The notes under the pieces are model-generated. The model worked only from the letters and a program-made list of their open reading frames with translations. It was not told where the DNA came from and did not search any database. A DNA stretch of 10,767 bases, from contig JAQGOT010000624.1 of the NCBI GenBank assembly GCA_028293465.1, positions 1-10,767 on the forward strand. Direction: 5' to 3'. The translations under genes and the position numbers were made by a program. Of this stretch, positions 5,589-10,767 are shown piece by piece. Origin of the DNA: Pedosphaera sp. GTDB lineage: Bacteria > Verrucomicrobiota > Verrucomicrobiia > Limisphaerales > Pedosphaeraceae. Each line of letters begins with the position of its first letter. The stretch's first letter is position 1.

Positions 5589-6401
5589 ATGCCACGAACA
5601 AAGCGGGCAATACTCGCAATCTCAAACTTACGCATCCAGCGTGACGATACGGTAATTCTCGACGACGTCCAATGGCGCGTCGAGCCCGGCCAGCATTGGA
5701 CCATTCTCGGCGCGAACGGCTCCGGCAAGACCTCTCTGCTCAGCGCCCTGACGGGCTATCTGATGCCTACGACCGGCGAGATCACCGTGCTCGGCCGACG
5801 CTACGGCGAATCTGACTGGCGCGAACTCCGCAAGCAAATCGGCCTCGTCAGTTCCTCCATCCGGCAACTGATGGCGGACACCGAACCCGCCTTGGAAACC
5901 GTCGTCAGCGGCAAATACGCGATGATTGATTTCTGGGGGCGGGTCACCGCCGCCGATCGCGTCCGCGGCCTGAACTTGCTCCGGCAAATCGAGTGCGAGC
6001 ATCTGGCGGAGCGGTCATGGGTTTTCCTTTCGCAAGGCGAGCGCCAGCGGGTGCTCATTGGCCGGGCGTTGATGGGCAACCCGCGCTTGTTAATCTTGGA
6101 CGAACCTTGCGCGGGACTGGACCCGGCGGCGCGCGAACATTTTCTCCAGTTCCTCCAGCGCCTGGGCCGGCAACGGAAAGCCCCCACGCTGGTCTTGGTA
6201 ACGCATCACGTTGAGGAAATCATGCCGGTGTTCTCGCATGCGCTGATTTTGAAGTCCGGCAAAGTCCTGGCCGCCGGGAAAAAGAATCTCGTGCTCAATG
6301 CGCGGGCACTCTCCCGGGCCTTCGCCGCGCCCATCAGACTGAACCAGAAATCCAACCGGTACACGCTGAGTGTGACAGGGGAGGGGCGGCGGGTGATATA
6401 G
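5589..6401 (+). CDS. ABC transporter-type ATP-binding protein, ModF/COG1119-like, single domain
   Basis: The gene encodes 270 residues from ATG 5589 with a complete ABC ATPase core. Walker A is GANGSGKT (41-48), the signature motif LSQGERQRV (148-156), Walker B plus D-loop LLILDEPCAGLD (167-178), and the H-loop LVTHHVEEI (203-211, H206). The Q-loop region reads IGLVSSSIRQ. QHWTILGANGSGK, LTGYLMPTTGEITVLG and DEPCAGLDPAAREHFL fit the ModF/YlmA-like group (COG1119), rather than the importer ATPase ModC. E. coli ModF carries two such domains; this protein has one. No permease or binding-protein gene is adjacent: an unknown secreted protein lies upstream and a convergent gene downstream. A transport substrate therefore cannot be assigned, and a non-transport or shared-permease role is possible. 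Confidence 0.88.
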   Translation: MPRTKRAILAISNLRIQRDDTVILDDVQWRVEPGQHWTILGANGSGKTSLLSALTGYLMPTTGEITVLGRRYGESDWRELRKQIGLVSSSIRQLMADTEPALETVVSGKYAMIDFWGRVTAADRVRGLNLLRQIECEHLAERSWVFLSQGERQRVLIGRALMGNPRLLILDEPCAGLDPAAREHFLQFLQRLGRQRKAPTLVLVTHHVEEIMPVFSHALILKSGKVLAAGKKNLVLNARALSRAFAAPIRLNQKSNRYTLSVTGEGRRVI

Positions 6402-6456
6402 ACCGACGTTCTACCCACAGTTCGCTTTGTCGGAACCGTTGCTCTGCCATTGAAGC

Positions 6457-6531
6457 GGTCCCCAGCCCTACGGGAGCGCCGCCCGATACGGGGCGTTCCA
6501 AATAATTTCCGGATTCAAGGGCTGGAGAACC
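6457..6531 (+). terminator. Inverted repeat between convergent genes, possible terminator
   Basis: CCAGCCCT (6462-6469) is perfectly complementary to AGGGCTGG (6518-6525), separated by 48 bases. The outer GGT (6457-6459) and ACC (6529-6531) can add three pairs across an internal loop. Inside lies a GC-rich CGCCC/GGGCG hairpin at about 6479-6494. On the + strand, CCTTTTT follows the right arm at 6532-6538, which suits termination of the ABC ATPase transcript. The structure would also form in the RNA of the opposing propeller gene, 12 bases past its stop. The long loop makes it atypical. Confidence 0.4.
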
Positions 6532-6536
6532 CCTTT

Positions 6537-9500
6537 TTAAAACGTTGCCACCCGATAAAACCTTTGGCTCAAGCCGGGTGCGAGATCCACCAAGGAGCCT
6601 TTGCCGTCGATGATCGTCACGCTGCCATTCACCTCCTGCCAATTGGCGTCGCCCAGGTTGTCCTTGTATTGCACGTGATAGGTCATGCCTGGTAATGCCG
6701 GCCAACTGATTGTCGGACCCTGCGCGGGGGTGGCTCCCGGAACAACCGTTGCGTATAAAAATGCAAAGGCAAACAAATCACTGGTGTGGTTGAAATCCTG
6801 CGCGATCAGGTCGGTCGCCCAGCTTTGGAAAAACAGGGTTTGCCCGTCGCCGCTGAAGACGGGTGTAAGGGAGCGGTTGTTCGCGCTCGCAGTCCCGGAC
6901 TGATTTGCGCTCAGGAGCGTCGTTGTTCCGTTCAGTTGGTCGTAAAGGAACAGGTCGGGCACGCCATTGGTGTCGGTGGAAATAATGTCTGTGGCTGTGC
7001 TGTGGTAAGCCACAAAACGGCCATCCGCGCTGACGTCGGGGGAATCCGACGAGCCACTTGACGCTCCACCCAGGCTTTTCTGGCTGACGAGGGAGTTGTT
7101 GCCCGTCTGGAAGTCGTAGAGGTAGACCTGATTTGTGGGTTTCAGAGTGGCTGAGGCTGCATAAGTCAGGAAGCGGCCGTCCGCACTGAAACGGAGTCCC
7201 GGATGGCTGGCAGGAAAACCCGGGCCGATCGTCCAATTGGTGTTGCCTGCCCGATCCGCCGCGAAGAGGTGGAAGGAACTGCCGGACCCTGCCCAGTAAA
7301 CAAACCGGTTCCCATCAGGACTGATCGAAACACTCGAAATTCCAGAAACCGAAACGTTCGTATAAACCCGCAGGGCTGATTGCGAATCCCAAACGTAAAT
7401 TTTCCCGGCCGAAGCCCCGGCGGTATCTGCGAACGCGGTGAAACGGCCGTTCGAATTCATCGAGGCAGCAACCAGGCCGGAGGTGGTAAGCGCGTAGCTC
7501 GTTCCGGCTTGCAAGTCCCGGAGGAACAGATTCTCCGTGCCACTGAACGAGCCGGCGGTGAGATTATTGGCCTTGCTCCGGAAGAGGACATACCGGCCGT
7601 TGGCGCTGATGACGGGCGAGTAGGACGCACCATTCCCCGCGCCGGTGCCAGTGGTGTTTGCGCTCACGAGCAAGGTCGCGGCGGTCTGCAAATCCCGGAC
7701 AAACACATCCTGCGTCTTGTTCGTGTCACCCATCACCAGGTTGCCGGCGCTGCTGGTGAAAGCGACATAACGGCCATCCCCGCTGATCGCCGGATCGGTT
7801 GAGACGCCATCCCCGCTGGCGTTACCGTTGGTGTTGATGCTCACGAGCAGGTTCGTGCCAATCAGCAGATCGCGCACGAACACGTCCCGGCGTAAATTTG
7901 TGTCGTTGGCGACCAGGTTTTCTGCCTCGCTGGCAAATGCGACAAACCGGCCGTTGGCGCTGACGGAAGAACTGTAAAGCATGCTGGGTCCGTTCGGCGT
8001 CGCCGACGGGAATGACGGGTGCCTCGCCGAAATCACTTCGGTGGTGTTGGTCGAAAGATCCCGCACGAACACATCGTAATCGCGGTTGCGGTCGCCGGAC
8101 ACCAAGGTCCCATCCGGGTAATCGAACGCCACCAGGCGGGCATCCGCGCTCAGGCTGGGAAGGGTCACCGGGCCGAGTGCCGAGCCGACGCCATTGGTGT
8201 CCGCGTCGATCAGCGTGGTGGTGCCTCCCTGGGTGTCGCGGAGGTACAGATGATAGTCCCCGACGAGCGCGTTGGTCGTCAGGTTGGTTGAACTGCTGAG
8301 GAAGGCAACATACCGCCCGCTCGGGTCGATGGCTGGCCAGTCGCAAGTCGAGTTGACCGGCACCGAGTTGCTCAGATTCCCGCTTACCAGGGTGGTAAGG
8401 CCAGTCTGCGCGTCCCACAGGTTGATGCAGGTGGTCGCTCCCGAGGTGCCATTGGTATTTGCCACGAAGGCGATGAACCGCCCGTCTGGCGTCATCGTCA
8501 GGCTTTCGATGTCCTCGTAATCCGCAATGGCCACATTCGCATTGGTGCTCACGAGATCGGTCAGGCCGGTCGCCAGGCTGTAACGGAGAATAATGCCGGT
8601 CGTCGCGAGATTGGGGCTGGCTTCGAAAGCCACGAACTGGCCATCGGCGCTGATCACCTGGTTGTAGGAAGTTGCGTTCGTGGTGTGCCTCACGGACTGC
8701 ATGATCGTCCGGGCGTTGGCGCTGGCCAGGAAGGTGGTCCCGGCTGTCAGATCACGGACATAAATTTCACCAGCAGTGAGCAACCCGGGAACCAGGTTGG
8801 TGGCGGTGCTGTAAAACGCAACGTAACGGCCATCCGGCGTGATCACCGGCGCTTCCGAACTGCTCACGAACCTGGTCAGGTTGGTGGATTTGGCGCCGAC
8901 ACTGACCAGCGTCGTGGTGCCAGCCTGCAAATCACGGACATACACGTCCGCAATGCCGTTCACGTCACCCGTCACGAGGTTGCTGGCCGCGCTCACAAAA
9001 GCCACGTAACGTCCGTCCGGGGTCATGACGGATCCACGCGAAACGCCATTGGCACACCCGCCGTTGGTGCTGACACTGATCAACCAATTCGTGCCGTTGA
9101 CCACGTCGCGGACAAACACGTCCGCCACCTTGTTGGTGTCATTCGCAATCAGGTCGCTCGCGCTGCTTTCATAAACTGCATACTGGCCGTTGGTCGAAAT
9201 CCCGGTGGGGAGTGAATTCTCGTTGCCTCCCCCGGTGCCGGTGCGATTCACACTGAGCAAGGCGGTTGTTCCATTGGTGCGGTCGCGCAGGAACACATTC
9301 AATCTCGCCGGAAACAAAACCGGCAGGGGAGTGTTGCTGCTGGTCAAGACCAGGTTGTTGGCAGTGCTCGCGAACAGCACGTAACGTCCATCCGGACTCA
9401 TTGTCGGAGCCCCTGAGTCGCCGCTGCCGCCTGCGGGTGCTTCCTCAGCAGGGTTAAGGAGGGACACCGGCTGCAAGTATCCCGCCGCCGCTGAAAGTGT

Positions 9501-9560
9501 GACGCACGCAACGAACAGAAACAGCGCTGCACAGCGCACGTTTGACGGCCGGGTTTTCAT
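6537..9560 (-). CDS. Large exported beta-propeller protein with about 16 TolB/PD40-like repeats and a verrucomicrobial C-terminal domain
   Basis: The start is ATG at 9558-9560. It has GGAGAA (9572-9577 on the + strand, complement) 11 bases upstream and gives a signal peptide, MKTRPSNVR followed by CAALFLFVACVTLSAAA. An earlier in-frame start at 9599 would bury that peptide. The mature protein has about 16 repeats of 45-68 residues (about 51-941). The pattern is S-x-D/N-G-R-Y/F-V-A-F-x-S, N-L-V, D-x-N-x(3)-D-V-F-V-R-D, G-T-T-x-L-V-S, as in TolB/PD40 (WD40-like) propellers. Sixteen blades could form two propellers. The last 66 residues (about 942-1007) form a small separate domain ending FYRVATF, of a type repeatedly seen at the C-termini of verrucomicrobial exported proteins. 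No catalytic residues are evident. A binding or scaffolding role outside the cytoplasm is inferred; ligand unknown. The cysteine in FVAC is not a good lipobox. Confidence 0.88.
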   Translation of the reverse strand: MKTRPSNVRCAALFLFVACVTLSAAAGYLQPVSLLNPAEEAPAGGSGDSGAPTMSPDGRYVLFASTANNLVLTSSNTPLPVLFPARLNVFLRDRTNGTTALLSVNRTGTGGGNENSLPTGISTNGQYAVYESSASDLIANDTNKVADVFVRDVVNGTNWLISVSTNGGCANGVSRGSVMTPDGRYVAFVSAASNLVTGDVNGIADVYVRDLQAGTTTLVSVGAKSTNLTRFVSSSEAPVITPDGRYVAFYSTATNLVPGLLTAGEIYVRDLTAGTTFLASANARTIMQSVRHTTNATSYNQVISADGQFVAFEASPNLATTGIILRYSLATGLTDLVSTNANVAIADYEDIESLTMTPDGRFIAFVANTNGTSGATTCINLWDAQTGLTTLVSGNLSNSVPVNSTCDWPAIDPSGRYVAFLSSSTNLTTNALVGDYHLYLRDTQGGTTTLIDADTNGVGSALGPVTLPSLSADARLVAFDYPDGTLVSGDRNRDYDVFVRDLSTNTTEVISARHPSFPSATPNGPSMLYSSSVSANGRFVAFASEAENLVANDTNLRRDVFVRDLLIGTNLLVSINTNGNASGDGVSTDPAISGDGRYVAFTSSAGNLVMGDTNKTQDVFVRDLQTAATLLVSANTTGTGAGNGASYSPVISANGRYVLFRSKANNLTAGSFSGTENLFLRDLQAGTSYALTTSGLVAASMNSNGRFTAFADTAGASAGKIYVWDSQSALRVYTNVSVSGISSVSISPDGNRFVYWAGSGSSFHLFAADRAGNTNWTIGPGFPASHPGLRFSADGRFLTYAASATLKPTNQVYLYDFQTGNNSLVSQKSLGGASSGSSDSPDVSADGRFVAYHSTATDIISTDTNGVPDLFLYDQLNGTTTLLSANQSGTASANNRSLTPVFSGDGQTLFFQSWATDLIAQDFNHTSDLFAFAFLYATVVPGATPAQGPTISWPALPGMTYHVQYKDNLGDANWQEVNGSVTIIDGKGSLVDLAPGLSQRFYRVATF
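6738..9410 (-). repeat. About 16 tandem coding repeats (beta-propeller blades)
   Basis: The block encoding the blades repeats every 130-200 bases. Near + strand positions 9376, 9175, 9004, 8820, 8632, 8470, 8307, 8130, 7941, 7764, 7588, 7438, 7300, 7168, 7012 and 6831 the complement of a D/N-G-R-Y/F codon run recurs (variants of ACGTAACGGCCATCCGG). The best-preserved blades are those near 9175, 9004, 7941, 7764 and 7012. Blades near 7438-7168 are shorter (132-156 bases apart) and lack the D-x-N loop. The divergence between units indicates old duplication, not recent amplification. Confidence 0.8.
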
Positions 9561-9571
9561 AAGTGTGTATT

Positions 9572-9577
9572 TTCTCC
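9572..9577 (-). promoter_or_regulatory. Ribosome binding site of the propeller gene
   Basis: On the minus strand GGAGAA lies 11 bases before the ATG at 9560-9558. It supports that ATG against the earlier in-frame start at 9599. Further upstream, TTGACA occurs on the minus strand at 9657-9652, but no acceptable -10 hexamer lies 16-18 bases from it, so no promoter is called. Confidence 0.6.
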
Positions 9578-9676
9578 AAGATTTTTCGGGCGATCCCACC
9601 AGAGCTTCGCCTCTTTTGAACGGATGCCAGCGTGCGCGAAAACCTCCTCCCTGTCAACGTTTCATGCGCGTTGGTT

Positions 9677-9704
9677 CGCCTGCGCTGGTTTGGAGATCCA
9701 GGCG
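9677..9704 (-). terminator. Weak stem-loop downstream of the right-edge gene
   Basis: CGCCTG (9677-9682) and CAGGCG (9699-9704) form a perfect 6-pair stem with a 16-base loop. In the minus-strand transcript it begins about 20 bases after the stop codon of the gene at 9726-10767. An alternative inner CTGG/CCAG pairing overlaps it. No U-run follows, so termination is only a possibility. The rest of the 165-base gap (9561-9725) shows nothing else I can name. Confidence 0.27.
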
Positions 9705-9725
9705 GCCCTCACCGCGCCGGGTCCT

Positions 9726-10767
9726 TTAAATCTGTTCACACTCCACGCGGCTTTGGTAGCCGAACAGTTGATTTTTCTTGATGATCTGGACGATGGGCGC
9801 GGGGACCATGCTTTCCCAGGAACCATCGCCGGTCTGGATTTTGGCCAGCACCTCACGCGAGTAAATCGGCAGATATTCCACCTTGTGCTTCTGGATGGAT
9901 TCGATGCACTGGTTTTCCAGCAGGTAGGCGTAAAGATGCCGCAGATTCGGCGCCACCTGCATGTTCTGGGCGGTGATCACCTCGCCGGTTTGCGGATCGC
10001 GCCACGGATACACGTAGAGCTTCACCTCGCTCTTGAACAGCCGGCCCAGCGACTCAAGCAAACCGCCTTCCAGGTCGGTATAAAATTTCTCGTCAAAAAT
10101 TTCCCGCAAGCTGGGGATGCCCAGCACGATGCCGGTCTCCTTATGGGTGTAACGCGCGAGATACGACACCAGCCGGTAATACCGGCCAAAGTTGGAGATC
10201 AGCACGGTCTTGCCGAGGGCGCTCAGGATATCCACCCGCGCCAGGAAATCCTTATGGTCAATGCCGCTTTCGGAAAGCAGGTTGCGCAGGGTCATCTCCA
10301 TCAGCACCACCGGCTCCTCGCCTTTCATTTCCGGCTCCTGGAGGAATTGCTCCAACGCGCGGTCCAGCATGTCCAGCGTCGTGTTGGTGATGGGGCGAAA
10401 GCTGCCGCGTTCCACCAGGACCGATTTTTTGTAAAGCACGTCTGCCGGTTGGACCACCTCGCCCGCGGCCGTGAACATCGCCGCATCCGTCAATCCCTGT
10501 TGCACGAGTTGCAGGCTCATCAGCCGATTGTCCACGCCTGTGAAGGCCGGCCCCGAAAACCGGATCATGTCCACTTCGATCCGCTCGCGGTTCAATCCGT
10601 CTATCAGCGAGGCGATCAATATTTCCGGCTCCTGATAATGATAAAACGCGCCGTAGATCAGATTGACGCCGATGATTCCCAATGCCTCCTGTTCGCGAAC
10701 ATTCTCCGTGTCCAGCATGTGAACGTGGATGATGATTTCCGACGGTTCGGCATGGCATTCCGACTGG
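9726..10767 (-). CDS. Conserved protein of unknown function, 5'-truncated by the window edge
   Basis: The frame is open from the right edge (position 10767 is the last base of a split codon) to a TGA stop at 9728-9726, with 346 visible residues. An ATG at 10718 is in frame, but the residues before it (SEIIIHVH) look like a beta-strand continuing into MLDTENVREQEALGIIGVNL, so the true start is beyond the window. Conserved-looking blocks are GIIGVNLIYGAFY, DMIRFSGPAF, ADVLYKKSVLVERG, NFGRYYRLVSYLARYT, EIFDEKFYTDLEGGLLESL and PNLRHLYAYLLEN. It has no signal peptide or membrane segment in the visible part. From memory, relatives of about 480 residues in cyanobacteria, planctomycetes and other phyla are sometimes auto-labelled nicotinate-nucleotide adenylyltransferase. 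I see no HxGH or ISSTxxR motif to support that, so I leave the function open. The next gene on this strand, the propeller gene, starts 165 bases downstream. Confidence 0.78.
   Translation of the reverse strand, partial: QSECHAEPSEIIIHVHMLDTENVREQEALGIIGVNLIYGAFYHYQEPEILIASLIDGLNRERIEVDMIRFSGPAFTGVDNRLMSLQLVQQGLTDAAMFTAAGEVVQPADVLYKKSVLVERGSFRPITNTTLDMLDRALEQFLQEPEMKGEEPVVLMEMTLRNLLSESGIDHKDFLARVDILSALGKTVLISNFGRYYRLVSYLARYTHKETGIVLGIPSLREIFDEKFYTDLEGGLLESLGRLFKSEVKLYVYPWRDPQTGEVITAQNMQVAPNLRHLYAYLLENQCIESIQKHKVEYLPIYSREVLAKIQTGDGSWESMVPAPIVQIIKKNQLFGYQSRVECEQI

Noticed and set aside
8685..9215. Plus-strand frame of 176 codons opposite the propeller gene (similar frames at 7380-7802 and 8019-8291)
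   Set aside because: These are antisense shadows of the repeated blades; their apparent repeats simply mirror the propeller codons, and the minus-strand frame has the signal peptide and real domains.
6738..9410. CRISPR array suggested by regularly spaced similar 20-mers
   Set aside because: The units vary in sequence and spacing (130-200 bases), lie in one long open frame and encode the D-G-R-Y motif of propeller blades.
9561..9599. Earlier start of the propeller protein at 9599
   Set aside because: It would place 13 polar residues before a clear signal peptide, and the GGAGAA ribosome binding site points to the ATG at 9560.

Overview
The window looks like ordinary chromosome from a GC-rich, free-living member of Verrucomicrobiota, probably near Pedosphaera/Limisphaerales. 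The lineage is inferred from family resemblance, not from a database search. The best clue is the C-terminus of the large secreted protein encoded at 6537-9560. It has a short domain ending in FYRV plus a few residues, with a W-P-A-L-P-G-x-T-Y-x-V-Q-Y-K-D-N-L core, which I know as a recurrent C-terminal domain of verrucomicrobial exported proteins. No rRNA, tRNA, CRISPR array, insertion sequence or phage gene is visible.

Layout. Positions 1-664 (+) hold the end of a deoxyribose-phosphate aldolase (DeoC) family gene that enters from the left edge. Its Schiff-base lysine position is a cysteine. Positions 786-3651 (+) hold a compact three-gene cassette: a type III polyketide synthase, a class I SAM methyltransferase and a FAD-dependent oxidoreductase. 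It resembles phenolic-lipid (alkylresorcinol/alkylquinone) clusters such as srsABC of Streptomyces. Positions 3723-4367 (+) hold thiE, with an in-frame heptamer repeat in a loop. Positions 4368-4865 have no convincing gene but contain several small inverted repeats, two of which are mutually exclusive. Positions 4866-5483 (+) encode a small exported protein of unknown function, and 5589-6401 (+) a single-domain ABC ATPase of the ModF/COG1119 type. The genes at 5589-6401 (+) and 6537-9560 (-) converge on an inverted repeat. The gene at 6537-9560 encodes an exported protein of about 1007 residues made of roughly 16 TolB/PD40-like beta-propeller repeats. Positions 9726-10767 (-) hold the 3' part of a conserved cytoplasmic protein of unknown function that runs off the right edge.

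How the genes work together. Only the polyketide synthase, methyltransferase and flavoprotein form a clear functional unit: the synthase would build an aromatic or pyrone polyketide from an acyl starter, and the other two would methylate it and oxidise or reduce it. The rest are housekeeping (thiE), of uncertain role (the altered DeoC, the orphan ATPase, the right-edge protein) or exported (the small protein and the propeller). The points most worth following are the cysteine-for-lysine DeoC, the polyketide cassette, and the repeated D-x-N-x-x-x-D loops of the propeller protein.
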